DNA of 64,000 nt from Pelomonas sp051857475 (GCF_051857475.1 NZ_JBPZGZ010000003.1:850131-914130); one strand, 5' to 3'. Counted from the stretch's first letter, positions 25,841 to 33,965 are shown. Notes: generated by a model from the sequence alone, not told the origin. Numbers and translations: made by a program.

Positions 25841-27121
25841 TCAGCCCTTCAGTCCGACGCTGGGCTCGCCGCGGAAGGAAGTCGCCTTGACGCTGAGTTC
25901 GATCTCGTGGCCGTCCGGCGTCGTCGCCCTGATGCGGCCCAAGTCGCCGTCCTTGATCAGCAGCCGCGGCGACGCGACGACGCTGCCCAAAGTCTCTGGT
26001 GCCGGCTTGCGCTGCTCGCGCCAGCCCTGGATGCTGGCCTTGTCCTGGTTCCGGCGGATCTCGCTGTCGATCATCAGCCGGTCCTCGCCGGCAAAGCTGG
26101 CGCTGAGCGAGATGATCCATTGCTCCTTGTCCTCGGCATCGCTGGTGAGGATCACGGCGGGCTTGGCCGGAAAGCTGACCAGCTTGGACTTGGCCGCCAG
26201 CTTGCCGTCCACCGTCAACTGCAACTCGAAGCGCAGCTGGGTGAAGCCTTCGACGACGGGTGGCTCGCCCGGCGCGGCCTGCAACGCATAGGCTGTACCG
26301 GCGAGGCAGAGCAGGGCCGTGGCCAAGGCCAGGCCACGGCGGCGGGATATCGGCAGATGGTGTTGGAGCATGGTCATCCTTTCGACAAGGGGGTGGGCGC
26401 AAACCCAGCGGCTGGCCAGCGGCGCGCCGTGGGGTGTGAGTCCGTGGGCTGCGAGCAGCGCACGGGAATAGGTGGCGACGGCGCCGGGCCGGGAGGCCAG
26501 CACAGTGGCATCGCAGGCGAGTTCCTGGTCGGCGCGCAGGCGGCGCGCGGCCCACCAGGCCAGCGGGTTCCACCAGTGCAGGGCCGCCAGCAGCGTGGCG
26601 ATCAGATTCCACAGGTTGTCCTGCCGCGCGCGGTGCACGGCCTCATGGGCCAGGATCAGCTCGCGCTCCGCGGGCGTGAAGCGGTCGTCGAAGTCGACAG
26701 GCAGGGCCACGCGCGGGCGCAGCACGCCCACCAGGGCCGGGCTGCTGCCGGCGGGCAGTCGCAAGCCCAGCCGCACCAGCCGCCATTGCCGCCAGGCCTG
26801 CACGGCCAGCACAAAAGCAGTGCCCGCCAGCCACAGCGAAAGCCACAGTGCGGCCAGTGAGGTGGGTAGGGGCTGGGCCGCCAGGCTTGGCACGCCGTTG
26901 TCGGCGGCGCGGCCTGCAGCCGTGGCGAAGACTCGCAGGGGCTCGACGACGGGCCGGGGCAGCGCCGGCGTCAGCAGCAGAAGGGGCAGCAACAACCATG
27001 AGGCATAGACCGCGCCGGCGCCAAGCCGTTGCAGAGGGCGACGCAGGGTCCGGAGCAGCACGATGGCCACACTCAGCAGCAAGGCCTGATGCAGCAGCGA
27101 GGACAGCAGCAACTCGCTCAT
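25841..27121 (-). CDS. M56 family membrane metallopeptidase (second of tandem pair)
   Basis: 426 residues from ATG 27121, related to BlaR1/MecR1 sensors but without a penicillin-binding domain. Four N-terminal helices surround a cytoplasmic metalloprotease loop with HEAVH (ILAHEAVHRARQDNLWNL) and the third ligand region DQELACDATVL. After residue 280 a helix leads to a periplasmic part (FRFEL-type strands, VKATSFRGEPSVGLKG end). ATG overlaps the stop of the first M56 gene. Likely substrate is the BlaI repressor encoded upstream, by analogy with BlaR1. Confidence 0.88.
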   Translation of the reverse strand: MSELLLSSLLHQALLLSVAIVLLRTLRRPLQRLGAGAVYASWLLLPLLLLTPALPRPVVEPLRVFATAAGRAADNGVPSLAAQPLPTSLAALWLSLWLAGTAFVLAVQAWRQWRLVRLGLRLPAGSSPALVGVLRPRVALPVDFDDRFTPAERELILAHEAVHRARQDNLWNLIATLLAALHWWNPLAWWAARRLRADQELACDATVLASRPGAVATYSRALLAAHGLTPHGAPLASRWVCAHPLVERMTMLQHHLPISRRRGLALATALLCLAGTAYALQAAPGEPPVVEGFTQLRFELQLTVDGKLAAKSKLVSFPAKPAVILTSDAEDKEQWIISLSASFAGEDRLMIDSEIRRNQDKASIQGWREQRKPAPETLGSVVASPRLLIKDGDLGRIRATTPDGHEIELSVKATSFRGEPSVGLKG

Positions 27122-28323
27122 GACTTGATGAACTTGAACACCAGCCGTCCGCCGCCGGCCTGCACCGGCGCGGCAACTTCCGCGCTGGTGGCTGCCCCCT
27201 CGCTCAAGGCTTGCTCGGCGGTCAAGCCGTCCTGGGTCCGGGTGTCGCGCAGGGCCGCGGTGAGTTGCCTGCTTCCATCGGCGAGCTTGCTGCCGCGCAA
27301 CACCACTTCCAGAGGCTTGGCCGTGGCGGGTGGCGAAAAGACCAGGGGTTGGTGGGTCTCGAAGAAATGCCAGGGCAGGGTGACGGGCATGCGGGTCTGC
27401 GTGCGGCCCTGGCCGTCCTGCCATTGCAGATCGACGGTTGCGCCTTCGTACTCGCGCGGCGCTGGCAGGTCGGCAGCCTGGGCGGTGTAGACCAGGCCGG
27501 ACAGCGTCAGCACGGAGGCGGCCACGGTGACGCGGCTGCGCATGCTGGCGGAGCGGGGGCGGTTGAGCATCGTGATTCTTTCGATGAGGGGGTGGTAAGA
27601 GGCCCAGCGACTGGCCAGCGGAGTGGCCTGCGCATCCAGCCCATGGGCCAGCAGCAAGGCGCGGGTGTAGATGTGGCGTTGATGGGGCTGCGCGGCGAGG
27701 ACTGCGGCGTCGCAGGACAGCTCCTGATCGCCTTGCATGCGCCGCCAGGCCCAGTGCGCCAGCGGGTTCCACCAGTGCAGGGCGACCAGCAGGCCGGCGA
27801 TCAGGTTCCACAGGTTGTCCTGGCGCCGGCGGTGCATGTCTTCATGCGCCAGGATCAACACCTGCTCTGCCGGGCTGAAGCGTGCTTCGAAGTCTTCGGG
27901 CAAGCCGACCCGCGGCCGCAGCAGTCCGATCAACGCAGGGCTGTGCCCCGCCGGGAGGCTGCCGCCATGCCGCTGCAGCCGCCATTGCCGCCGCCACTGC
28001 AGCGCCAGCGACAGGGCCGCGCCGGCCAGCCAGATCGTGAGCCAGGGCCCGCCGTGATCGGGCGTGGCGGCTTTCAACGCAGGCAGGGCGGCTGGCGCAT
28101 TCACGCCGGCTGCGCTGAGCATCCGTGCAAGCGGCTCGTGCTGCAAAGTGGGCCGGGGAAGTGCGGGGGTCAACAGCAGCGCGGGTACCAGCAGCCAGGC
28201 GGCGTAGAGGGCGCCAGCGCCGAGGCGTCTCAGCAGCGGGCGAGCCAGCGCCAGCAGCAGCACGGCGAGTGTCAGCAGCAAAGCCTGCTGGCCCAGCCCG
28301 GTGAGCCATGTGTTGTCAGCCAC
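27118..28323 (-). CDS. M56 family membrane metallopeptidase (first of tandem pair)
   Basis: 401 residues with the same plan as its downstream neighbour: N-terminal helices, VLILAHEDMHRRRQDNLWNL with zinc site HEDMH, DQELSCDAAVLAAQP, a further helix near residue 270 and a periplasmic C-terminal part. The two M56 proteins are clear paralogues (same WWNPLA segment after the zinc site), but the C-terminal domains differ. Its ATG overlaps the end of blaI by eight bases, so the three genes form one operon. Confidence 0.9.
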   Translation of the reverse strand: MADNTWLTGLGQQALLLTLAVLLLALARPLLRRLGAGALYAAWLLVPALLLTPALPRPTLQHEPLARMLSAAGVNAPAALPALKAATPDHGGPWLTIWLAGAALSLALQWRRQWRLQRHGGSLPAGHSPALIGLLRPRVGLPEDFEARFSPAEQVLILAHEDMHRRRQDNLWNLIAGLLVALHWWNPLAHWAWRRMQGDQELSCDAAVLAAQPHQRHIYTRALLLAHGLDAQATPLASRWASYHPLIERITMLNRPRSASMRSRVTVAASVLTLSGLVYTAQAADLPAPREYEGATVDLQWQDGQGRTQTRMPVTLPWHFFETHQPLVFSPPATAKPLEVVLRGSKLADGSRQLTAALRDTRTQDGLTAEQALSEGAATSAEVAAPVQAGGGRLVFKFIKS

Positions 28324-28693
28324 GCTCCTGCTCCTTCAGCAGCGCCTTCAGCGCTTCGATGTCATCGGCGCTCAGCTTGCGCTCGGACGCGAACTGCGCC
28401 ACCAGTGGCGCGAGGCGCCCGCCGAACAGGCGATCGATCAGCGACAGGCCGGTGTCGGCCACCCAGGCTTCCTCGGGAATGGCCGGCGTGTACAGAAAGC
28501 GCCGGCCGTCGCGCTCGGCGGTCAGTGCGCCCTTCTTCAGCAGGCGGTTCAGCAGCGTCTTGACCGTGGCGGGCTGCCAGCCTTGGCTGGTGCCGAGGAT
28601 GGCGGTGAGCTCCTCGGCGGTCTGCGGCGAGCGCTGCCAGAGTTGGCGCATGACCAGGCTCTCGGCGTCGCTGATGGCGGGGGGTGTCGTCAT
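28316..28693 (-). CDS. BlaI/MecI/CopY family repressor (first system)
   Basis: 125-residue winged-helix repressor: ISDAESLVMRQLWQRSPQTA, TVKTLLNRLLKKGALTAERD, GRRFLYTPAIPEE, and a C-terminal dimerisation helix DIEALKALLKEQ. BlaI proteins bind dyads as dimers and are cut by an M56 protease upon signal. The FGGRLAPLVAQFASERKLS segment holds the region cut in homologues. Two dyads lie directly before the ATG (28697-28734), consistent with autoregulation. Confidence 0.93.
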   Translation of the reverse strand: MTTPPAISDAESLVMRQLWQRSPQTAEELTAILGTSQGWQPATVKTLLNRLLKKGALTAERDGRRFLYTPAIPEEAWVADTGLSLIDRLFGGRLAPLVAQFASERKLSADDIEALKALLKEQERG

Positions 28694-28696
28694 TGA

Positions 28697-28734
28697 TTAC
28701 ATCCGTAAACGATGGCGAATGATTACGCCTGTAA
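28697..28734. promoter_or_regulatory. Pair of BlaI-type operator dyads (first system)
   Basis: TTACATCCGTAA (28697-28708) and TTACGCCTGTAA (28723-28734), each TTAC-N4-GTAA, 26 bases apart, and each followed by ACGATGGCG. They begin four bases before the blaI start codon and cover its likely promoter. TAC/GTA half-sites fit BlaI-family operators. The region lies between blaI and the divergent PPK2 gene. Confidence 0.75.
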
Positions 28735-28754
28735 ACGATGGCGTCAAGCCCCCG

Positions 28755-28772
28755 CTGTCATGACACCGCCAC
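28755..28772 (+). promoter_or_regulatory. Candidate PhoB box upstream of PPK2
   Basis: CTGTCAT-GACA-CCGCCAC: first unit matches the Pho-box consensus fully, the second in five of seven positions, with the right four-base spacer. It lies about 50 bases before the GTG of PPK2, followed by the phosphate transporter gene, which makes phosphate control plausible. Found by eye; not tested. Confidence 0.5.
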
Positions 28773-28823
28773 ATCCGCGATCCAGCATCCCGTGTTCAGC
28801 CGCCGTCGCGGCCGGAGAGCCCT

Positions 28824-29729
28824 GTGAGCCACATCGAAGACGAACTGGTGAAGCGCATTCACCGCGACCTGCAGGACGATTTCGACGAAGAGCTGGAGCT
28901 CGAACTCGAGGACCGCGACTACGGCAGCATGCCCAGCGACGCGCCGGGCGATGCCGCGAGCGAGCGCAAGCGCTACTTCCGCGAGTTGTTCCGGCTGCAG
29001 AGCGAGCTGGTCAAGCTGCAGGACTGGGTGCAGCACACCGGCCACAAGGTCGTCATCCTGTTCGAGGGCCGCGACGCGGCGGGCAAGGGCGGCGTCATCA
29101 AGCGCATCACCCAGCGCCTGAACCCGCGGGTCTGCCGCGTGGCGGCCTTGCCGGCGCCCAACGACCGCGAGCGCACGCAGTGGTACTTCCAGCGCTATGT
29201 GTCGCATCTGCCGGCGGCCGGCGAGATCGTGCTGTTCGACCGCAGTTGGTACAACCGTGCCGGCGTCGAGCGCGTCATGGGCTTCTGCACCGACGACCAG
29301 TACGAGGAGTTCTTCCGCTCCGCGCCCGAGTTCGAACGCATGCTGCAGCGTTCGGGCATCCAGCTCATCAAGTACTGGTTCTCCATCAGCGACGACGAGC
29401 AGCGCGTGCGCTTCCTGGGCCGCATCCATGACCCGCTGAAGCAGTGGAAGCTCAGCCCCATGGACCTCGAGTCGCGCCGGCGCTGGGAGGAGTACACGCG
29501 GGCCAAGGAGGTGATGCTGGAGCGCACCCACACGCCCGAGTCGCCGTGGTGGGTTGTCAAGGCCGACGACAAGAAGCGCGCGCGGCTGAACTGCATCCAC
29601 CACCTGCTGTCGCAGATGCCCTACCAGGAGGTGGTGCATGCCGACATCGAGCTGCCGGCCCGCGAGCGCCGCGAGGACTACATCCGCCACCCAGTGCCCG
29701 ACGACATCGTCGTGCCTGAAATCTATTGA
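28824..29729 (+). CDS. ppk2: Polyphosphate kinase 2 (PPK2)
   Basis: 301 residues; PPK2 enzymes transfer phosphate between polyphosphate and nucleotides. Walker A is FEGRDAAGKGG near residue 85, the base-binding and lid parts follow (TQWYFQRYVSHLP, FDRSWYNRAGVERVMGF, YWFSISDDEQRVRF), and it ends SPWWVVKADDKKRARLN. A single PPK2 domain with acidic N-terminal extension suggests class I (ADP-acting or GDP-acting), but nucleotide preference is not readable. Start is GTG 28824. The PiT gene follows after 15 bases. Confidence 0.95.
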   Translation: MSHIEDELVKRIHRDLQDDFDEELELELEDRDYGSMPSDAPGDAASERKRYFRELFRLQSELVKLQDWVQHTGHKVVILFEGRDAAGKGGVIKRITQRLNPRVCRVAALPAPNDRERTQWYFQRYVSHLPAAGEIVLFDRSWYNRAGVERVMGFCTDDQYEEFFRSAPEFERMLQRSGIQLIKYWFSISDDEQRVRFLGRIHDPLKQWKLSPMDLESRRRWEEYTRAKEVMLERTHTPESPWWVVKADDKKRARLNCIHHLLSQMPYQEVVHADIELPARERREDYIRHPVPDDIVVPEIY

Positions 29730-29744
29730 GCCGGGAGCATCCGC

Positions 29745-31349
29745 ATGAACACTGCCACGCTCGCTGCCGATGCCACTTCGGCCAAACCCCGGCTGGACCA
29801 GAAGTCCGGCCCGCTGACCAGCATCGTCTTCATCTTCCTGCTGGCCGCCGGCCTGCTGTTCGCCGGCTGGAGCCTGATCGGCGACGTGGCCGACACGGGC
29901 GCCCTGACCACGACCTGGCTGCCCTACATCCTGCTCGGCGTGGCCCTGCTGATCGCGCTGGCCTTCGAGTTCGTCAACGGCTTCCACGACACCGCCAATG
30001 CGGTCGCCACCGTCATCTACACCCACTCCATGCCGCCCAATGTGGCGGTCATCTGGTCGGGCTGCTTCAACTTCCTCGGCGTGCTGGTGTCCAGCGGCGC
30101 GGTGGCCTTCGGCATCATCTCGCTGCTGCCGGTGGAACTGATCCTGCAGGTGGGCTCGGGGGCGGGCTTCGCGATGGTGTTCGCGCTGCTGATCGCCGCC
30201 ATCATCTGGAATCTCGGCACTTGGTGGCTGGGCCTGCCGGCTTCCTCGTCGCACACGCTGATCGGCTCCATCATCGGCGTCGGCGTGGCCAATGCGCTGA
30301 TGCACGGCCGTGACGGCACCAGCGGTGTGGACTGGGCGCAGGCCACCAAGGTCGGCTACTCGCTGCTGCTGTCGCCGCTGATCGGCTTCATCGCCGCGGC
30401 CGGGCTGCTGCTGGCCCTGCGCGCCTTCGTCAAGAACGCGGCCCTGTACCGCGAGCCGGCCGGCAAGAAGCCGCCGCCGTGGTGGATCCGTGGCCTGTTG
30501 GTGCTGACCTGCACGGGCGTGTCCTTCGCCCATGGCAGCAACGACGGCCAGAAGGGCATGGGCCTCATCATGCTGATCCTCATCGGCACCGTGCCCATGG
30601 CTTACGCGCTGAACCGCGCCATGCCGGCCGACCAGGCGACGCAGTTCGCCGCCGTGGCCCAGGTCACGGCCCAGTCGCTGCGCCAGACGGCGACCCTCGT
30701 CGTCCCGACCGAGCCGCGCACCGTGCTGGCCGACTATGTGCGCACGCGCACGCTGACGCCCGAGGTCGTGGGGGCGGTGGCGGCCATGGCCGACAGCATC
30801 GGCGCGCAGGTGCGTCAGGCCGGCAGCCTGGCCAAGCTGCCCGCGGCAGCCGTTGCGAACGTGCGCAATGACATGTACCTGACGTCCGAGGCCATCCGCC
30901 ATCTGGGCAAAGAGCCGACGGTCAAGCTCGAAGCACAGGCCGATGCCAACCTGAAGGCCTTCAAGAAGCAGATGGATGACGCCACCAAGTTCATCCCGCT
31001 GTGGGTGAAGGTGGCCGTGGCCATTGCCCTGGGCCTGGGCACCATGGTGGGCTGGAAGCGCATCGTCGTGACCGTGGGCGAGAAGATCGGCAAGAGCCAT
31101 CTGACCTATGCCCAGGGCGCTTCGGCCGAGCTGGTGGCCATGTTGACCATCGGCGCGGCCGACATCTATGGCCTGCCGGTGTCGACGACCCAGGTGCTGT
31201 CCTCGGGCGTGGCCGGCACCATGGCCGCCAACCGCTCGGGCCTGCAATGGAGCACGGTGCGCAACCTGCTGATGGCCTGGGTGCTGACGCTGCCGGCGGC
31301 CATCGCACTGTCGGCGGGGCTTTACTGGCTGTTCGTGAAGATCTTTTGA
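29745..31349 (+). CDS. PiT family low-affinity phosphate transporter
   Basis: 534 residues with about ten helices in two halves. Signature regions: FVNGFHDTANAVATVIYT near residue 75, LGLPASSSHTLIGSIIGVG, the second half FAHGSNDGQKGMGLIMLIL, and C-terminal YGLPVSTTQVLSSGVAGTM. A soluble loop of about 160 residues (from ALNRAMPADQATQF to KKQMDDATKF) lies between the halves. It imports phosphate, probably as a metal-phosphate complex, by proton coupling. It is co-transcribed with PPK2, linking phosphate uptake with polyphosphate use. Confidence 0.94.
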   Translation: MNTATLAADATSAKPRLDQKSGPLTSIVFIFLLAAGLLFAGWSLIGDVADTGALTTTWLPYILLGVALLIALAFEFVNGFHDTANAVATVIYTHSMPPNVAVIWSGCFNFLGVLVSSGAVAFGIISLLPVELILQVGSGAGFAMVFALLIAAIIWNLGTWWLGLPASSSHTLIGSIIGVGVANALMHGRDGTSGVDWAQATKVGYSLLLSPLIGFIAAAGLLLALRAFVKNAALYREPAGKKPPPWWIRGLLVLTCTGVSFAHGSNDGQKGMGLIMLILIGTVPMAYALNRAMPADQATQFAAVAQVTAQSLRQTATLVVPTEPRTVLADYVRTRTLTPEVVGAVAAMADSIGAQVRQAGSLAKLPAAAVANVRNDMYLTSEAIRHLGKEPTVKLEAQADANLKAFKKQMDDATKFIPLWVKVAVAIALGLGTMVGWKRIVVTVGEKIGKSHLTYAQGASAELVAMLTIGAADIYGLPVSTTQVLSSGVAGTMAANRSGLQWSTVRNLLMAWVLTLPAAIALSAGLYWLFVKIF

Positions 31350-31370
31350 GCCGGACCTAGCATCGGGGGC

Positions 31371-31715
31371 ATGAAGTGGCCCCCGATCTCACTGTTCGTC
31401 GTCATCGCTCTGGCTTGGGCGGGCTCGACGGTCTGGCGCGAGCGTGTGGCCGGCCAGGATGGGCTGATGCTGGCCCAGCGCGTGCGGCCGGGCGACATCC
31501 GCATGATCTCGTCCGAGACCTGCCCCTATTGCCTGGCGGCGCGGCGCTGGATGACGCAGGAAGGCATCCCCTTCCAGGAATGCTTCATCGAGCGTGAAGC
31601 GCGTTGCCTGGCGGACTACCAGGCGCAGGGCAGCGTCGGTACGCCCACCCTCATCGTGCGTGGCCAGCGCGTCATCGGCTTCGACCGCGCGCGGCTGCTG
31701 GAAATCCTGAAATAG
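31371..31715 (+). CDS. Membrane-anchored glutaredoxin-like protein
   Basis: 114 residues. A hydrophobic N-terminus (ISLFVVIALAWAGSTVW) acts as a membrane anchor or uncleaved signal; a glutaredoxin fold follows with the redox site CPYC at residues 51-54, the cis-proline in GTPTLIV and a final GFDRARLLEIL. The redox domain would face the periplasm if the anchor is N-in. It follows PiT by 21 bases and may belong to that operon. Partner not known. Confidence 0.85.
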   Translation: MKWPPISLFVVIALAWAGSTVWRERVAGQDGLMLAQRVRPGDIRMISSETCPYCLAARRWMTQEGIPFQECFIEREARCLADYQAQGSVGTPTLIVRGQRVIGFDRARLLEILK

Positions 31716-31720
31716 ATGGA

Positions 31721-31770
31721 CCGAGCCGAGTCGGCAGCACTGGCTCAGCAGTACTGGCGACTCGGCTCGG
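31721..31770. terminator. Hairpin downstream of small secreted gene A and glutaredoxin
   Basis: Perfect 13-base inverted repeat CCGAGCCGAGTCG / CGACTCGGCTCGG (31721-31733 and 31758-31770) just after the glutaredoxin stop and 49 bases after the stop of the convergent small gene at 31820. A near-identical hairpin follows the paralogue at 32355. No strong T-run; a bidirectional terminator or 3' end stabiliser is likely. Confidence 0.55.
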
Positions 31771-31819
31771 CGGCGGTGGAAATCAAGAGCGTCATTCGCA
31801 TGTTCAGACGACGCCTGGA

Positions 31820-32053
31820 TCAGAGAGCGGCGACCACGGTGGCGGTCTTGTAGCCGGTGACGACGACGCGGGGCAGGACGGCGACTTCGCGTTGGGCATA
31901 GCCGGTCACGACAACGCGCGGCAGTTGCGCGACTTCACGGACAGCCTTGCCGGTGACGACGACACGTTCCAGCTTGACGACCGGGGCGGCTTGCGCGGCG
32001 AAGGCCGAGAAGGCCAGGGCGACAGCGGCGAAGAAGGTGACTTGCTTGCTCAT
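31820..32053 (-). CDS. Small secreted protein with VVVTG repeats, copy A
   Basis: 77 residues: a signal peptide (SKQVTFFAAVALAFSAFA, cleaved near AQAA) and a mature part of about 55 residues made of three copies of a 16-residue unit, roughly REVAQLPRVVVTGYAQ. Repeats: LERVVVTGKAV, LPRVVVTGYAQ, LPRVVVTGYKT. The core RVVVTG resembles the TonB-box/plug start of TonB-dependent receptors (ETVVVTG type); that likeness is an inference. ATG 32053 has a GGAGT ribosome site. I do not recognise the family. Copy B at 32355 is a paralogue. Confidence 0.75.
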   Translation of the reverse strand: MSKQVTFFAAVALAFSAFAAQAAPVVKLERVVVTGKAVREVAQLPRVVVTGYAQREVAVLPRVVVTGYKTATVVAAL

Positions 32054-32259
32054 GATGCACTCCGTTTGCTTGGGTTTCGAACCGCGTGATTGCTCGTTCG
32101 ATGGAGTCAGTTTCGGCAATGGACCGGGGCGCTTCCAGGGCGCTGCGATCAAGCGCCAGCCGCGCGGGATGAACTGCAGGCGCGGCGGACCAACTGCGGC
32201 TGGGCTGCCAACGACCAAGCCGCCCGAAGGCGGCTTGCTGAAGACGGAAAGGCAAAAGG

Positions 32260-32308
32260 CCGAGCCGAGTCGGCAACGCTGCTCAGCAGCGCTGGCGACT
32301 CGGCTCGG
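32260..32308. terminator. Hairpin downstream of small secreted gene B
   Basis: Same 13-base inverted repeat as at 31721 (32260-32272 and 32296-32308), 46 bases past the stop of gene B. On the minus strand it is followed by CCTTTTGCCTTTCC, a weak T-rich run, so it may end transcription of gene B before gene A. Confidence 0.55.
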
Positions 32309-32354
32309 CGATGGTGGAAAAAGGCGTCAGATGCATATCGGGACGACGCCTGGT

Positions 32355-32621
32355 TCAGCCGCGCTTGGTGGAAGTCTTGGCGGCGGCCAGGGTCTGGCGG
32401 GCCAGGGTGGCTTCGCTGTAGCCGACGACGACAACGCGGGGCAGCTGGGCGACTTCGCGCTGGGCGTAGCCGGTGACGACAACGCGCGGCAGTTGGGCAA
32501 CTTCGCGGGTGGCCTTGCCCGTGACGACGACACGTTCCAGCTTGACGACCGGGGCGGCTTGCGCGGCGAAGGCCGAGAAGGCCAGGGCGACAGCGGCGAG
32601 GAAGGTGACTTGCTTGCTCAT
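32355..32621 (-). CDS. Small secreted protein with VVVTG repeats, copy B
   Basis: 88 residues, same design as copy A: nearly identical signal peptide, then LERVVVTGKAT, LPRVVVTGYAQ and LPRVVVVGYSE units. The C-terminus differs, with a longer basic tail (LARQTLAAAKTSTKRG). Each gene has its own nearly identical leader, so both may be expressed under the same control. The conserved repeat unit with a diverged tail suggests selection on the repeats. Function unknown. Confidence 0.75.
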   Translation of the reverse strand: MSKQVTFLAAVALAFSAFAAQAAPVVKLERVVVTGKATREVAQLPRVVVTGYAQREVAQLPRVVVVGYSEATLARQTLAAAKTSTKRG

Positions 32622-32842
32622 GATGGACTCCGTTTGCTTGGGTTTCGAACCGCGTGATTGCTTGTTCGATGGAGTCAGTTTCGGCAATGGACCGGGGCGC
32701 TTCCAGGGCGCTGCGATCAAGCGCCAGCCGCGCGGGATGAACTGCAGGCGCGGCGGATGAACCGACGATGTGAATATGGCCGGCACGGCGGCACGGTGCC
32801 CTTCCTACACTGCGGCGCCATCACCAACAACGGGTACGCGCC

Positions 32843-33274
32843 ATGGGAGCCTGGAGCCACGAAACCTTCGGCAACGACGACGCCCTCGACTGGGTCCACG
32901 GCCTGGAGCAGGTCGACGACCTGTCGCTGATCGAGGAGGCCCTGGCCACCGTTCTCGAAGAGGGCAGCGACTACGTGGAGGCACCCCAGGCCTCGGAGGC
33001 CCTGGCGGCCATCGAGCTGATCGCCCGGCTGCGGGGTCATGGGAGCGAGGAGAGCTGCCCCGAAGTCGCCGAGGACTGGATCGCCCGCATGCGGCTGACG
33101 CCGCCCGAGGCTCTGGTGCAACAGGCACTGACCGTGCTGGATCGCCTCGTCGACGAGGACTCCGAGCTGAAGGAGCTGTGGGACGAGAGCGACAGCGCCG
33201 AAGACTGGCTGGCCTCGGTGGCCGACCTGCGCCGACGCCTGCAGGCGCCGCCGCAGCCGCGCGACGCGGCCTGA
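32843..33274 (+). CDS. DUF4259 family protein
   Basis: 143-residue acidic, helical, cytoplasmic protein. It opens MGAWSHETFGNDDALDWVH, the hallmark of DUF4259 (MGAWG...FxNDxAxDW), followed by EALATVLEEGSDYVEAPQAS and EALAAIELIARLRG. The C-terminal half has ELKELWDESDSAEDWLASV. It is a common stand-alone bacterial protein of unknown function. It converges with the YciO gene, with one base between the stops. Confidence 0.88.
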   Translation: MGAWSHETFGNDDALDWVHGLEQVDDLSLIEEALATVLEEGSDYVEAPQASEALAAIELIARLRGHGSEESCPEVAEDWIARMRLTPPEALVQQALTVLDRLVDEDSELKELWDESDSAEDWLASVADLRRRLQAPPQPRDAA

Positions 33275-33275
33275 T

Positions 33276-33911
33276 TCAGTCGAGCTGCAGGCCCAGCCGG
33301 GCCAGGTCGCCGCGCCCCTGGCGCACCAGGATGGGCTCGTCGCCCTGGCTAAGGTCCAGCACCGTGGTCGGCTGGGCTGGGCAGGCGCCGGCGTCCAGCA
33401 CGAATTGCAGCTGGCGGTCCAGGCGGTCGCAGACGTCGGCGGCGTCGTTCATGGGCTCGGTGTCGCCGGGCGGGATCAGCGTCGTCGACAGCAGGGGCTC
33501 GCCGAACAGCGACAGCAGCTCCTGGATGACCTTGTGCTCGGGCACGCGCAGGCCGATGGTGCGCCGGCTGGGGTGGGACAGGCGCCGCGGCACTTCCTTG
33601 GTGGCCGGCAGGATGAAGGTGTAGGCGCCGGGTGTCGCCAGCTTCAGCAGGCGGTACTGGCGGTTGTCCACCATGGCATAGGTGGCCAGCTCCGAGAGGT
33701 CGCGGCACAGCAGGGTCAGGTGGTGCTTGTCGTCCACGCCGCGCACGCGGCGCAGGGCCTCGGCGGCGGACTTGTCGTTCAGGTGGCAGACGAAGGCATA
33801 GCTGGAGTCCGTCGGCACCGCGCCGATGCCGCCCGCCTGCAGCATCTGGGCGCACTGGCGCAGGAAGCGCGGCTGCGGGTTGTCGGGGTGGACTTCGAAG
33901 AGCTGGGCCAT
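33276..33911 (-). CDS. yciO: YciO/Sua5-type threonylcarbamoyl-AMP synthase-like protein
   Basis: 211 residues of the YrdC fold: GGIGAVPTDSSYAFVCHLND at the start, RRVRGVDDKHHLTLLCRDLS, PGAYTFILPATKEVPRRL and RTIGLRVPEHKVIQELL. True TsaC makes the threonylcarbamoyl-AMP used for t6A in tRNA; this sequence follows the YciO branch, whose activity is uncertain. Normal length for YciO. Start ATG 33911. Confidence 0.88.
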   Translation of the reverse strand: MAQLFEVHPDNPQPRFLRQCAQMLQAGGIGAVPTDSSYAFVCHLNDKSAAEALRRVRGVDDKHHLTLLCRDLSELATYAMVDNRQYRLLKLATPGAYTFILPATKEVPRRLSHPSRRTIGLRVPEHKVIQELLSLFGEPLLSTTLIPPGDTEPMNDAADVCDRLDRQLQFVLDAGACPAQPTTVLDLSQGDEPILVRQGRGDLARLGLQLD

Positions 33912-33965
33912 GCGGCATTGTGCGACCGCATGGCCCAGCTGGTGGGGACCGTGGTGTTAGCAGGT

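Larger units (their letters stand above)
31721..32190. repeat. Tandem duplication, unit A
   Basis: Unit holding a 3' hairpin, the small secreted gene A and its upstream leader. It is repeated as unit B at 32260-32758, offset about 568 bases at the start codons. The leader (32054-32190) has only two mismatches to that of unit B over about 137 bases. Confidence 0.85.
32260..32758. repeat. Tandem duplication, unit B
   Basis: Second unit of the duplication: hairpin, small secreted gene B and its leader. The duplicated sequence ends at GCAGGCGCGGCGGA in both units (32190 and 32758), after which the flanks differ. The spacer 32191-32259 between the units holds nothing I recognise. Confidence 0.85.

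Noticed and set aside
28824..31715. Polyphosphate genes as a recently acquired island
   Set aside because: GC content and codon style look like the neighbours; no integrase, tRNA or direct repeats at the borders.
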